Shown here: one piece after another, positions 51,902 to 61,206 of the stretch
How the letters are laid out: every line of letters starts with the position of its first letter
Numbering within the stretch: the first letter of the stretch is position 1
NCBI RefSeq assembly: GCF_024172185.1
Contig: NZ_JAMZEC010000001.1
Coordinates: 2,728,001 to 2,792,000 of the forward strand
Length of the DNA: 64,000 bases
Source of the DNA: Nonomuraea roseoviolacea subsp. carminata
GTDB taxonomy: Bacteria; Actinomycetota; Actinomycetes; Streptosporangiales; Streptosporangiaceae
Direction: 5' to 3'
Notes under the pieces: generated by a model
Told to the model about the DNA's origin: nothing
What the model saw: only the letters and a program-made list of their open reading frames with translations
Databases searched by the model: none
Program-made: the position numbers and the translations under genes

Positions 51902-52451
51902 AGGGCGTGTTCCGCTGCTCGATCGCGTTCCACAGGACGGATACCGGCGTGCCGTCCTGTGTGGAGCGGTTCTCGAATTCGTCGAGGAGGGCGTCGATCC
52001 GCCGGTCGAGTTCGGCGCGGGTCTCGGCGTCGAGGTGCAGGATCGCGCGCCGGGTGTGGCGGCCGGGGGTCGGGCCGGTCTCGAACAGCTCGGCGCGGTG
52101 GGCGTCGACGATGGCCAGGTCGATCTGGGCGGTCAGTTGGTCCACGTCCGTGCCGAGGTCGAGCCGCCAGGTCGCGCCGGTGGCGCGGTAGGGGCGTTCC
52201 CATGCTCCGTGTTCGCCCTGGCGGGGCGGCTCGACGGTGAGGAAGCCCGCGTCGGTGAGGGCTCGTACGCGGCGCAGCAGGGTGGCCGGCGCGACGCCGA
52301 GCCGCTGGGCGAGCTGCTGGTTGGTCTGCGAGGTCTCCAGGCAGAGACGCAGGATGCGCCAGCTCAGCGGGTGTGTCAGGGCGCGCAGGTCTTGCGGGGT
52401 CGCCCGCCGGCGGGGTTCCGGTTCAGCCGTCGGCAGCGTTGAGTCAGCCAT
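51900..52451 (-). CDS. Winged-helix regulator (ArsR-like), C-terminus ended by IS
   Basis: 183 residues with a helix-turn-helix (TNQQLAQRLGVAPATLLRRV) and LTHPLSWRILRLCL typical of ArsR-like regulators. The stop TAA at 51900-51902 uses the last two bases of the IS plus one flanking base, so the original C-terminus may have been longer. Divergent from the M20 peptidase gene (73 bp). Confidence 0.8.
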   Translation of the reverse strand: MADSTLPTAEPEPRRRATPQDLRALTHPLSWRILRLCLETSQTNQQLAQRLGVAPATLLRRVRALTDAGFLTVEPPRQGEHGAWERPYRATGATWRLDLGTDVDQLTAQIDLAIVDAHRAELFETGPTPGRHTRRAILHLDAETRAELDRRIDALLDEFENRSTQDGTPVSVLWNAIEQRNTP

Positions 52452-52524
52452 TGACAGCAGTATAACCGATGTTCATTATTGGGATCGATTTCACTTTGTG
52501 GAGGCAATCGCAAAGGGCGGTGGC

Positions 52525-53895
52525 ATGTCGATCGAGGACATCAAGGACTACGTGTCGCGTAACAGGGCGCGGCACGAACAGGAGCTGGCCGGCTGGATCG
52601 GCGTGCCGAGCGTCAGTGCCACCGGGGAGGGCATGCCGGAGGCGGCCGAGCACGCCAAGGGACTGCTGGCCGCGAGCGGCCTCGCGCCGCGCGTCGTCGA
52701 GACGGGCGGATGGCCGTTGGTGACCGGTCACGTACCGGGTCCCGAGGGCAGCCCGCATGTGGTGGTCTACGGGCACTACGACGTGCAGCCGACCGGCCCG
52801 CTCGAACAGTGGGACAGCCCGCCGTTCGAGGCCGCGATCCGTGACGGGCGGATGTACGGGCGCGGCACAGGCGACAACAAGGGCCAGCACTTCGCACAGC
52901 TGCTCGCCGTCCGCGCGCTGCTCGCGAGCGAGCAGGGGCTCCCCTGCTCGGTGACGGTGCTGCTCGACGGCGAGGAGGAGATCGGCAGCCCGCACCTCGC
53001 GGCCACGCTCGCCGGCATGCGCGCGGACCTCGACGCGGACGTCGCCGTGTGGAGCGACGGGCCGGTGCACGACAGCTACGAGCCGACGGTGCTGCTCGGC
53101 GTGCGCGGCGTGGTGAGCTTCGAGATCACGGTACGCGGCCCGGATTCCGCGTTGCACTCGGGGAACTGGGGCAACGTCGCGGCCAACCCGGCGTGGGAGC
53201 TGGTGTGGCTGCTGTCGACGATGCGGGCGCCCGACGGGCGCATCCTCGTCGAGGGCCACGACACCGGCACCACGGAGCTGACCACGGCCGAGCGCGCGGC
53301 GCTCGACGCGCTGCCCGTGGCCCCGCGGGAGCTGCTCGCCGGGGTCGGGCTCGACCGCATGGACGCGTACCCGGCCCGCCCCGAGCAGAGCGGCGACGCC
53401 GGGGTCAACGAGCGGCTGGCGTTGCCCACCTTCTCCATCAACTCGCTCACGTGCCTGGACGGCCAGGACCACCGGTCGGTGATCCCGTCGGTCGCGATCG
53501 CCCGCTGTGACATGCGGCTCGCCATCGGCCAGCGCGCCGCCACGGTCGCCGACGCGGTGCGCCGGCACGTGGCGGCCCGGCTTCCGCACGCCGAGGTCAC
53601 CTTCGAGGCCATGATGGAGCCCTCACGCACGTTGCCGGACGCGCCCTACGCGCAGGCGGTGCTCGACGGGGTGAACGCCACGGCCGACAAGCCGGCGCTG
53701 TTCGCGCCCGCGATGGGAGGCAGCCTGCCGATCGCGGGTCTCACCGACGGGCTCGGGCTACCCTGCTACGGCATTCCGCTGGCCAACGTCGACGAGCGCA
53801 ACCACGCTCCCAACGAGAACTTCGAACTCGCCCGATTCCATGACGGCATCGTGACCGCGGCCGCGGTCCTGCGCAGCATCGGTGGTGCACTATGA
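52525..53895 (+). CDS. M20-family metallopeptidase (dipeptidase-like)
   Basis: 456 residues with the M20 metal motifs GHYDVQP, GTGDNKGQ and LLDGEEEIGS, plus a dimerisation domain. Cleaves dipeptides or N-acyl/carboxy groups in the cytoplasm. The ATG at 52525 (MSIEDIKDY) follows a weak GGGCGG. Its stop overlaps the MFS gene start (ATGA): transport and hydrolysis of one substrate. Confidence 0.88.
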   Translation: MSIEDIKDYVSRNRARHEQELAGWIGVPSVSATGEGMPEAAEHAKGLLAASGLAPRVVETGGWPLVTGHVPGPEGSPHVVVYGHYDVQPTGPLEQWDSPPFEAAIRDGRMYGRGTGDNKGQHFAQLLAVRALLASEQGLPCSVTVLLDGEEEIGSPHLAATLAGMRADLDADVAVWSDGPVHDSYEPTVLLGVRGVVSFEITVRGPDSALHSGNWGNVAANPAWELVWLLSTMRAPDGRILVEGHDTGTTELTTAERAALDALPVAPRELLAGVGLDRMDAYPARPEQSGDAGVNERLALPTFSINSLTCLDGQDHRSVIPSVAIARCDMRLAIGQRAATVADAVRRHVAARLPHAEVTFEAMMEPSRTLPDAPYAQAVLDGVNATADKPALFAPAMGGSLPIAGLTDGLGLPCYGIPLANVDERNHAPNENFELARFHDGIVTAAAVLRSIGGAL

Positions 53896-55178
53896 GCGGC
53901 ACGTGGCGGCCCGTGGCGGCGGCATCGGTCGGGAACGCCCTGGAATGGCTGAGCTTCACCGCGTACACGCTGGCCGGCAGCACCATCGCGGAGCAGTTCT
54001 TCCCCAGCGAGGACGAGAAGAGCTCGCTCCTCCTGGCCTTCGGCACCGTCGCGCTGGCCTACGTCATCCGCCCGGTCGGCGCGCTCGTGCTCGGCGCCTA
54101 CGCCGACCGCGCGGGCCGGATGCCCGCGCTGATGGCCTCCATCCGCATCATGGTGCTCGCCACTCTCATCATCACGTTCCTGCCGGGCTACGACACGATC
54201 GGCGTCGCCGCGCCGATCGCCATGGTCCTCGCGATGCTGCTGCAGGGCTTCTCCGCGGGCGGGGAGTTCGGCAGCGCCACGGGCTATCTCGTCGAGCAGA
54301 ACGCCGACCGGCGCGGCTTCATGGCCAGCTGGCAGGGCGCCAGCCAGGCGTTCGCCACGGTGCTGGCCACCCTGCTGCTCGCGATCACCAGCGGCGTCCT
54401 GACCGACGCGCAGTTCGACGCCTGGGGCTGGCGGGTCCCCTTCGCGGTCGGCCTGCTGCTCGGCCCCGTCGGCTACTACATCCGCAAGAACCTCAGCGAG
54501 ACGCCGGAGTTCAGCCAGGCCCGCGGCGCTCACCAGCTCAGGCAGCCCGTGGCGCAGACGCTGCGCTCGCACAAGACCAGGATGGCGCTCTGCATCGGGA
54601 TCCTCGCAGTGTCCACCGCCTACTCCTATCTGATCACCTACATGCCGACGTACGCCATCCGGCAGTACGGTCTGCCCGCGTCGACCAGCTTCACCACGGT
54701 CATCATCACGGGCTCCGTCATGGTGCTGATCGCTCCGCTCGCCGGCCACGTCTCCGACGTCATCGGCCGGACCAGGCTGCTCGTCATCGCGGCGGTGGGC
54801 ATCGCCGTCTCCGGCATCCCGCTGTTCCTGCTCTTCCAGGCCGCGCCCAGCTTCACCACGATGGCCGTCGTCATGACGCTGATGGGACTGATCAAGCCGT
54901 GGTACACCGGGCCCCTCGCCGCCCGCATGGCCGAGCTCTTCCCGACCACGGCCCGCGGAACCGGCCTGTCCATCAGTTACAACGTGGGCGCCGTCATCTT
55001 CGGCGGCCTCACACCGGTCGTCGTCACCTGGCTGCTCGCGACGCTCGGCACGCCTCTCGCGCCGGCGTTCTGGCTCGTCGCGCTCGCCGCGCTGTCGCTC
55101 GTCAGCGTGCTGGTCAGCAACCGCTATGTCCGCCCGGCGAGCCGGATCAGGCCGGTGAGCCCGCACGAGAAGGTGTGA
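53892..55178 (+). CDS. MFS transporter, metabolite:H+ symporter type
   Basis: 428 residues, 12 membrane helices, with GAYADRAGRMPAL between helices 2 and 3 (MHS subfamily, as in ProP/ShiA). Coupled to the M20 peptidase; likely imports a peptide or amino acid derivative. Its 3' end overlaps the convergent MerR gene by 32 bp. Confidence 0.88.
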   Translation: MSGTWRPVAAASVGNALEWLSFTAYTLAGSTIAEQFFPSEDEKSSLLLAFGTVALAYVIRPVGALVLGAYADRAGRMPALMASIRIMVLATLIITFLPGYDTIGVAAPIAMVLAMLLQGFSAGGEFGSATGYLVEQNADRRGFMASWQGASQAFATVLATLLLAITSGVLTDAQFDAWGWRVPFAVGLLLGPVGYYIRKNLSETPEFSQARGAHQLRQPVAQTLRSHKTRMALCIGILAVSTAYSYLITYMPTYAIRQYGLPASTSFTTVIITGSVMVLIAPLAGHVSDVIGRTRLLVIAAVGIAVSGIPLFLLFQAAPSFTTMAVVMTLMGLIKPWYTGPLAARMAELFPTTARGTGLSISYNVGAVIFGGLTPVVVTWLLATLGTPLAPAFWLVALAALSLVSVLVSNRYVRPASRIRPVSPHEKV

Positions 55179-55566
55179 AGGCGGGGTGGCGGGTGACAGT
55201 GCCGGGCCGCCGCGGCGTCGCGTTCCCGCTCAGGGCCTGGACGAGCCGGTCCCGGACGGCGCTCAGCTCGGCGATCCGCTCCTCCAGGGCCGTGACCTTC
55301 CTGGTCACCGCCTCCACGCTGGGCGGGCAGGCCGGCCCCAGCGAGACGTCGGCGTCGTCCAGGCAGGGCAGGAAGTCTCGTACGTCCTGGGCGGTGAAGC
55401 CGTTCGACAGCAGGAGCTGGATGTTGCGGACCCTGGTCACCGCCCTGCGGTCGTAGTGCCGGTACCCGTTGGCGGCCCGTTCCGGCAGCAGCAGACCCTG
55501 CTGCTCGTAATACCGCAGGGCCCGGACGGTGACGCCGCTCGCTCGCGCCAGCTCCCCGATCAGCAC
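55147..55566 (-). CDS. MerR-family regulator
   Basis: 139 residues: MerR N-terminus (IGELARASGVTVRALRYYEQ), a coiled coil (VTALEERIAELSAVRDRLVQ) and a short effector tail with Cys in LPCLDD and GPACPP. It lies 15 bp after the SDR gene on the same strand, so the two form an operon. Confidence 0.88.
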   Translation of the reverse strand: MLIGELARASGVTVRALRYYEQQGLLLPERAANGYRHYDRRAVTRVRNIQLLLSNGFTAQDVRDFLPCLDDADVSLGPACPPSVEAVTRKVTALEERIAELSAVRDRLVQALSGNATPRRPGTVTRHPAFTPSRAGSPA

Positions 55567-55581
55567 TGTCCGAGTTTATGT

Positions 55582-56358
55582 CTACTGTCCCGCCGCCACG
55601 GGCTGCCCCGCCGCGACGGAGAGTCCGCCGTCGACGCGCACCACCGTGCCGGTGAGGTACGCGGCCTCGGGGCGCGTCACGTTCACGATCCACCAGGCGA
55701 TCTCGGCGGGCTGCGCGACGCGGCCGAGCGGGATGCGCCCGACGAGTCCCTCGCCCGCGGCGGCGATCTGCTCCGGGGTGTACCCGGCGTGGGCGAGCAC
55801 GGGTGTGGCGGTGATGCCGGGCGCCACGGACACGACACGCACGCCCTTGGGCGCGAGCTCCACCGCCCAGGTGGCCGTCAGGAAGTCGAGCGCGACCTTG
55901 GTGGAGCCGTAGACCGAGTTGTCCGGCCAGCCGCCCCAGGGCGGATTGGAGGACACGTTGACGATCGTCCCTTGCGCCGACGCCAGGTGCGGCAGGGCCG
56001 CCTGGGCCAGGAAGAGGGGAGCGAGGAGATTGGTGGCGATCTGCTCTTCGGCGGTACGGCGGTCGATCGCGCCGAGGGCGGCGGGCCGGGTGATCGCCGC
56101 GTTGTTGACCAGGACATCGATGCGGCCCAGCCGCCGCATCGCCGCCTCGACGATCCGCTCGGGCCCGTCGGCCGCCGCGCCGTCGGCGGCGAAGACGCTG
56201 ATCGAGGAGTGCGCGGCGGCGGTCTCCTCCAGGCGCGCAGCGGTACGACCGACGACGAGCACCCGCGCCCCCTCGGCGGCGAACCGGTGAGCCGTGGCCC
56301 GGCCGATCCCGGTGCCGGCTCCGGTGATGACCACGCCCTTGCCCGCGAAGCCGTCCAT
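55582..56358 (-). CDS. Short-chain dehydrogenase/reductase
   Basis: 258 residues with TGAGTGIG (NADPH/NADH loop), NNAA and active-site YGSTK (Ser in NVSS). Catalyses reduction or oxidation of an unknown alcohol/ketone. First gene of an operon with MerR; upstream lies a MerR-type promoter (56393-56423). Confidence 0.9.
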   Translation of the reverse strand: MDGFAGKGVVITGAGTGIGRATAHRFAAEGARVLVVGRTAARLEETAAAHSSISVFAADGAAADGPERIVEAAMRRLGRIDVLVNNAAITRPAALGAIDRRTAEEQIATNLLAPLFLAQAALPHLASAQGTIVNVSSNPPWGGWPDNSVYGSTKVALDFLTATWAVELAPKGVRVVSVAPGITATPVLAHAGYTPEQIAAAGEGLVGRIPLGRVAQPAEIAWWIVNVTRPEAAYLTGTVVRVDGGLSVAAGQPVAAGQ

Positions 56359-56392
56359 GAGTGTCCTCTCTCCGTAGGTGAGTGGACGGGAC

Positions 56393-56423
56393 GCTAAAGG
56401 CTGACCTGGGCGTCAAGGTCAAG
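56393..56423 (-). promoter_or_regulatory. MerR-type promoter with 19-bp spacer
   Basis: On the minus strand: TTGACC -35 (56423-56418), a 19-bp spacer, TTTAGC -10 (56398-56393). The dyad TGACCT-N8-AGGTCA (56402-56421) overlaps the -35 and fills most of the spacer, as in MerR-activated promoters. It would drive SDR-MerR. Confidence 0.6.
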
Positions 56424-56470
56424 GGGAAACTCGATGGCGGTCCGCTTCCGCCTGCCGCCATGATGTCCCG

Positions 56471-57166
56471 ATGCGCAAGGCAACCGCTTACCATGACGCG
56501 CTCGGCGACTTCTTCGCCGAGCATGCCGATACGAGCCCTTACAACGCCTACACCGACAGACCCGCCATGCTGGAACTCGCGGGCGACGTCTCCGGGGCCG
56601 GAATCCTGGATGTCGGCTGCGGGGCAGGCCACTACGCGGCCGAACTGGCGGCCCGGGGCGCCCGAGTGGTGGGGATCGAAGGCAGCGACACGCTGTTGCG
56701 CCACGCGCGAGCACGCGTGAACGGCCATGCGGACCTGCTCCTCCACGATCTGGAAGAGCCCTTCGGCTTCGCCGACGACGCGTCGTTCGACGGGGTGCTC
56801 TGCGCCCTCGCGTACGAGCACATCAGGAACCGGACGCAACTGCTGCGCGAGGTGCGCCGCGTCCTGCGACCGGATGGATGGCTCCTGGTCTCGACCACTC
56901 ATCCCACAGCCGACTGGCTCCACTTCGGAGGCTCGTACTTCAGCCACGACTGGAGAGACCTGCCTGTCGGCGGCAGCGGGCTCTCGATCCACTATCAGCG
57001 CATGCCGTTGGAGACCTTCCTGGGCGAACTGCTGACGGCGGGTTTCGTCCTGGAGCAACTGGTCGAACCCCGCCCGATCGCCGACCTGCGGCAGATCGAC
57101 GAAGCCGCGTACGACAAGCTTCATCGAAAGCCGTCCTTTCTCGCGGTGAGGCTGCGGCGTCCCTGA
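56471..57166 (+). CDS. SAM-dependent methyltransferase, class I
   Basis: 231 residues. SAM-binding motif ILDVGCGAGHYA (about 43-54), GIEGSD and a catalytic-domain C-terminus. Small-molecule or lipid target unknown. Its 3' end overlaps the convergent MFS gene by 46 bp. Confidence 0.88.
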   Translation: MRKATAYHDALGDFFAEHADTSPYNAYTDRPAMLELAGDVSGAGILDVGCGAGHYAAELAARGARVVGIEGSDTLLRHARARVNGHADLLLHDLEEPFGFADDASFDGVLCALAYEHIRNRTQLLREVRRVLRPDGWLLVSTTHPTADWLHFGGSYFSHDWRDLPVGGSGLSIHYQRMPLETFLGELLTAGFVLEQLVEPRPIADLRQIDEAAYDKLHRKPSFLAVRLRRP

Positions 57167-58398
57167 TCGCCGGTCGGTGCCGCGACCGCGGGATCAGGCG
57201 TATGCGCTCCCTTGGGCAGCAGGAGCGGAGTGGCGAGCAGGAGGACACCGGAGATCGCGATCGCCGTGAGCGGGCTGGTGAGGGTGGCGAGGACGCCCCA
57301 GACCACCATGAGGGCGGCCTGGGCGAGTTTGCCGCTGACGCTCCACGCGGTGAGGACTCGCGCGGTGTGATCCGTGGGGGTGCGTTGCAGGCGTTCTGTC
57401 GCGTAGATGGGGTTGAAGACGCCCATGCAGGTGATCAGCAGGCCCTCGACGGCGATGACCGTGAGGAGGCCGGGGACGCCCGGCTGGGTGAAGGCGAGGC
57501 CGAGCGGGAAGAGAGACCGCAGCCAGCCCGAGACGATCATGACGCGGTGCCGGCCGTGGCGGGCGACGAGGCGGGCGGAGAGGCGGGCGCCGACGAAGCC
57601 GCCCACGGCCGGGAGGCCGAAGGCCAGACCGTACTGCCAGGCCGGGAAGTGGTACTGGCCCAGCAGGAGGACGGACAGGAGCGGGAGGGTGGCCATGATC
57701 AGACCGCCGACGGTCACGGAGTTGAGGAACAGACCGCGCAGGACGCGGTCGTGGAGGATGAAGCGCCAGCCGTCGAGGAGGTCGGCCGCGCGCATCCTGG
57801 TCCCCGGGTCGCGAGGCGCCGCGACGTCGCCTCCGCGGATGCGGAGCACTCCGAGCGCGGACAGCAGGTAGCTGAAGGCGTCCGCCACCACCGTGACGAT
57901 CGGGCCGAGCAGCCCGATCAGCGCGCCGCCGAGCGGCGGTCCGGCCGCGGTCGCCACCCACGCCGTGCCCTCGAACCTGCCGTTCGCGACCAGGAGCCGG
58001 TCGCTGGGGACGAGGTGCTTCACGTACGCGCCGGAGGCGGCGGCGAAGGCGATGCCCGCGGTTCCGGTGACGATCGACACGACGAGCAGGTGGCCGTACG
58101 ACAGCAGGCCCAGCACGTACGCGATCGGGACGCTCGCCATGGCGACGAAGCGGACCAGGTCCATCGCGATCATCACCGGGCGCTTGGCCCGATGCTCGAC
58201 CCACGGCCCGAGCGGGACGGCGACGATCGCCGCGACCGCGAGCCCGGCGGCTTCGAGGAACGAGACGGCGAATGCCGGCGATTCCAGGACCTGAACGGCG
58301 ATGAGAGGGAACGCCCCGAAAGCGATCCACGTGCCATAGGTGCTGACAGCGTAGGCCGACCACAGCCAGCCGAATCCGGACCCCAAACTCACCCGCAC
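57121..58398 (-). CDS. MFS exporter (MFS_3 type)
   Basis: 425 residues, about 12 membrane helices, with LGPWVEHRAKRPVMI in the 2-3 loop. The GTG at 58398 has AAGGAG 5 nt upstream and is preferred to the TTG at 58416. Divergent from LysR; probably a LysR-controlled drug or metabolite exporter. Confidence 0.85.
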   Translation of the reverse strand: MRVSLGSGFGWLWSAYAVSTYGTWIAFGAFPLIAVQVLESPAFAVSFLEAAGLAVAAIVAVPLGPWVEHRAKRPVMIAMDLVRFVAMASVPIAYVLGLLSYGHLLVVSIVTGTAGIAFAAASGAYVKHLVPSDRLLVANGRFEGTAWVATAAGPPLGGALIGLLGPIVTVVADAFSYLLSALGVLRIRGGDVAAPRDPGTRMRAADLLDGWRFILHDRVLRGLFLNSVTVGGLIMATLPLLSVLLLGQYHFPAWQYGLAFGLPAVGGFVGARLSARLVARHGRHRVMIVSGWLRSLFPLGLAFTQPGVPGLLTVIAVEGLLITCMGVFNPIYATERLQRTPTDHTARVLTAWSVSGKLAQAALMVVWGVLATLTSPLTAIAISGVLLLATPLLLPKGAHTPDPAVAAPTGDQGRRSLTARKDGFR

Positions 58399-58413
58399 GT
58401 GACTCCTTAGCGA

Positions 58414-58501
58414 CAACCGACTGTTCGGCGTCCCGCATCACACCAGCCGCGCCAGCCCAGGATCAAACAACCGACTCTCCGCCGACCACAACGATCGGTT
58501 G
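58414..58501. promoter_or_regulatory. CAACCGA motifs between MFS exporter and LysR
   Basis: CAACCGA at 58414-58420 and 58468-58474 and its complement TCGGTTG at 58495-58501. The last two form an inverted pair with a 20-bp gap before the LysR start. Plausible LysR binding sites. Confidence 0.45.
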
Positions 58502-58521
58502 TGCGTCTCTATGCTGAGGCG

Positions 58522-59502
58522 ATGGACACGGAAGCGGTGCGAACGTTCGTCCTGGCGGCCGAGGTCGGACAGTTCCAGCACGCGGCCGACGAGCTGGGCG
58601 TGACCCAGCAGGCGGTCTCGAAGCGGATCGCCGCCCTGGAGCGCGAGCTGGAGGCCCGCCTGTTCACCCGTACCGCCCGAGGGGTCGAGCTGACGATCGA
58701 CGGCCAGGCGTTCCTCCCGCACGCACGCGGCATCGTCACGGGGGTCGAACGCGCCATCAACGCGATCAGGCCGGACACCCGGGCCCTGCGGATCGACGTG
58801 CTCGGGTTCCGCAGCGGGCAGGCCGTCGTCCTGCACGACTATTGGCGGGCGCATCCCGGGATCGGCCTCGACGTCGTGACCCTGAAAGCCGGCGACCCGC
58901 ACGTGGCGGTCGCCGCCATCCGCGCGGGCGATGTCGACGCCTCGTTCCGCACCGTCACCGACCCGGCCGCGCTGCCCCGCGACCTGGAAATGGCGCACGT
59001 CATCGACTTCCCGCTGGAGCTCCTCGTGGGCCCGCGACATCCGCTCGCCTCCGCGCGAACGCTGACCCCGGCCCAGCTTCGCCGGCATCGGATCTGGGTG
59101 CCGGGCATCGCGCCGCGCAGCGAGTGGGCGGACTTCTACGATCAGCTCGCCACCGCCTTCGACCTCCGCATCGACGGGGCAGGCCCGAACTTCGGCGTCG
59201 AAGCACTGCTCGAAACGCTCGCGGAAAGCGCGGACGTGGCCACCTTCGTCGGCTCACGCGACCGCCTCGTCTGGCCGACGACCTACGGCCTCCGCCGCGT
59301 TCCGGTCGTGAATCCCACGATCGCGTATCCGCAGTCGCTCATCTTCCCCCGAACCAATCCGCACCCTGGGCTTCGGGCGATCATCGACTATTTCCGGGGC
59401 CTGGCTGCGCCGCCTGAGCCGGCCTGGGTTCCGTCATGGCCGACGCCGCGCCGTGCTGTTCACCGCCCGGCTCAGGCCGGGTCGGTGAGCAGCCTGGAAT
59501 AG
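58522..59502 (+). CDS. LysR-family regulator
   Basis: 326 residues: HTH (FQHAADELGVTQQAVSKRIA) and a periplasmic-binding-like effector domain. ATG at 58522 (MDTEAVRTF) is preferred; the GTG at 58501 overlaps the putative operator. Divergent from the MFS exporter. The C-terminal tail overlaps the convergent GNAT gene by 31 bp. Confidence 0.88.
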   Translation: MDTEAVRTFVLAAEVGQFQHAADELGVTQQAVSKRIAALERELEARLFTRTARGVELTIDGQAFLPHARGIVTGVERAINAIRPDTRALRIDVLGFRSGQAVVLHDYWRAHPGIGLDVVTLKAGDPHVAVAAIRAGDVDASFRTVTDPAALPRDLEMAHVIDFPLELLVGPRHPLASARTLTPAQLRRHRIWVPGIAPRSEWADFYDQLATAFDLRIDGAGPNFGVEALLETLAESADVATFVGSRDRLVWPTTYGLRRVPVVNPTIAYPQSLIFPRTNPHPGLRAIIDYFRGLAAPPEPAWVPSWPTPRRAVHRPAQAGSVSSLE

Positions 59503-60053
59503 ACGTACATGTCGCGGCGCTCACCGCCGATCTCCTGCCAACCGCGCAACAGCCCTTCGCGGAGGAAGCCGGCTCGCTCCGCCGCCTTCCACGACGCCGC
59601 GTTCCACGGCTCGACATGCAGCTCCAGCCGCGGAATCCCCAGACGCTCCAGGCCCCAGGACGAGATCGTGCGCAACGCCGCACAGGCGACACCTCTGCCC
59701 CGGGCCGAGCCGGCCACCCAATAGCCCACCGAGGCGCGCCCGTGCGGTCCCGGCCACAATCCGATCTGGCCCAGCGCGCGGTCATCGCCGGCATCGGCGA
59801 TCGCGAACGAATACCCCACGCGCTCGACGGCCCTGCTCCACTGCCGCCGGACGAAGGCCGCGCCCTCCGTGTCCGAATAGCTCGACGGCACGGTGCTGAT
59901 CAAAGGGATGTAGGGGTCTCCGGAGGCCTCTTCGACGACCGCGACGTCATCGAGCCGCCACGGACGGAGCAGGACCCCGTCACCGGCCGAGAGCTCCGGA
60001 ACCGTGAGGGGATCCTCGATGGTCGCATCATGCCGGCGAGGACGATCACTCAT
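59472..60053 (-). CDS. GNAT acetyltransferase (RimJ/RimL-like)
   Basis: 193 residues with the acetyl-CoA loop SARGRGVACAALR and RLELHVEPWNAASWKAAE, typical of N-terminal acetyltransferases. Overlaps the upstream gene by 8 bp. Substrate unknown. Confidence 0.88.
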   Translation of the reverse strand: MSDRPRRHDATIEDPLTVPELSAGDGVLLRPWRLDDVAVVEEASGDPYIPLISTVPSSYSDTEGAAFVRRQWSRAVERVGYSFAIADAGDDRALGQIGLWPGPHGRASVGYWVAGSARGRGVACAALRTISSWGLERLGIPRLELHVEPWNAASWKAAERAGFLREGLLRGWQEIGGERRDMYVYSRLLTDPA

Positions 60054-61119
60054 GCGGCAGCCTCCACAGGTGCAGGGTGGTCCGGTCCTCGGAGATCGTG
60101 TACCAGGCGCCCTCACCCGCCGATCGGGGCGACCCCGAAACGGGGAAGGGGTAGACGACCCGGCCGCGCAGGGCCATCGTGCGTCGATCGACAAGCCAGT
60201 GGCGAGGGGTCTCCGCGTGGCACTCGGTGCCGACCACGGCGACCTCGTCGTACGGGAACGCCGCCTCGTGGTCCCAGCGAACGCGGTCGCCGTCCCCGCT
60301 CGAAACCGGGGGCACGGCCGCGTCGGCGTCCAGACGCCGCAGCTCCGTGCCGTCCTCCCCCCGGCGCAGGTAAAGGGTCCACTGCCCCGGATCCGTGGTC
60401 AGGAAGTGCTCCCCGGACGGGCTCACGGCGAGGAGGACCTCCTCGGCGAACCGCCGGACGGTGAACGTCGCGCCGTCCCAGTGTCCCCACAGCACGGGCG
60501 AGTCCTCCTCGCCCTCGGCGACGGTCAGCCCCATGTACGCCGGGTCCGGATGGGGGAAGTGGATCGAGCCCGACCCCACGGTCATCGTCTCGGCCCGCGC
60601 CAGCACCATGCCGTCGACGGGGTCGATGACCAGCCATTCCTCCTTGATGTCGTGGCCCTCGTAGGTGCGGATGTGGGCCCAGAGCAGCTTGCCGTCCGAG
60701 GAGAAGGCCGCCGAGCCGCTGTCCGCGTGATCGTGGTCGTGGTCGTCGGCGTACTCGGAGAACGAGGCATGGGCCTCGGCGCACTCGGCGGCGGACCAGC
60801 AGCCGTGCCGGATCTCCCACCGCACGGCGCCGGCCGGGTCCACGGCTCGCAACGCGTGAACGCCGGCGAACACGGCGACATCACCTGCGGGAGACACCGC
60901 CACCGAGCCGTACCGGCGGGGCCAGGGCGCGGGGAAGCGGGTCTCCGCCTCCTGCCGGCGCAGGTCGCGTACGGCCAGCTCGGTGTCCCCGCGCTGCACC
61001 AGCAGCAGCCCGCGTCCGGGCCGATGCGTCACCTGCGGGGCGTCCGCCGAGGCGGGGTCGAGCGGGACGGCGGCGACCGGACGAGCGGCGAACTGGGTGA
61101 GGGCGGCATCGTGTGACAT
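60046..61119 (-). CDS. Beta-propeller-like hypothetical protein
   Basis: 357 residues of repeating beta strands (SVAVSPAGDVAVF; LLAVSPSGEHFL; LLWAHIRTY), a WD40/YncE-like pattern, with a His/Asp-rich segment (DDHDHDHADS). No signal peptide. Function unknown. Confidence 0.7.
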   Translation of the reverse strand: MSHDAALTQFAARPVAAVPLDPASADAPQVTHRPGRGLLLVQRGDTELAVRDLRRQEAETRFPAPWPRRYGSVAVSPAGDVAVFAGVHALRAVDPAGAVRWEIRHGCWSAAECAEAHASFSEYADDHDHDHADSGSAAFSSDGKLLWAHIRTYEGHDIKEEWLVIDPVDGMVLARAETMTVGSGSIHFPHPDPAYMGLTVAEGEEDSPVLWGHWDGATFTVRRFAEEVLLAVSPSGEHFLTTDPGQWTLYLRRGEDGTELRRLDADAAVPPVSSGDGDRVRWDHEAAFPYDEVAVVGTECHAETPRHWLVDRRTMALRGRVVYPFPVSGSPRSAGEGAWYTISEDRTTLHLWRLPHE

Positions 61120-61206
61120 GGTGCGGGCATCGTCGCACATCTCCTCGTGACGGCCGACGGCCGACGGCCGTTCGGCCGTCCGGTCCGGCGGACGTAGGCT
61201 GCTTCG

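Noticed and set aside
55124..57124. 666-residue minus-strand frame across MerR, SDR and methyltransferase
   Set aside because: It overlaps three supported genes in other frames and joins unrelated antisense segments.
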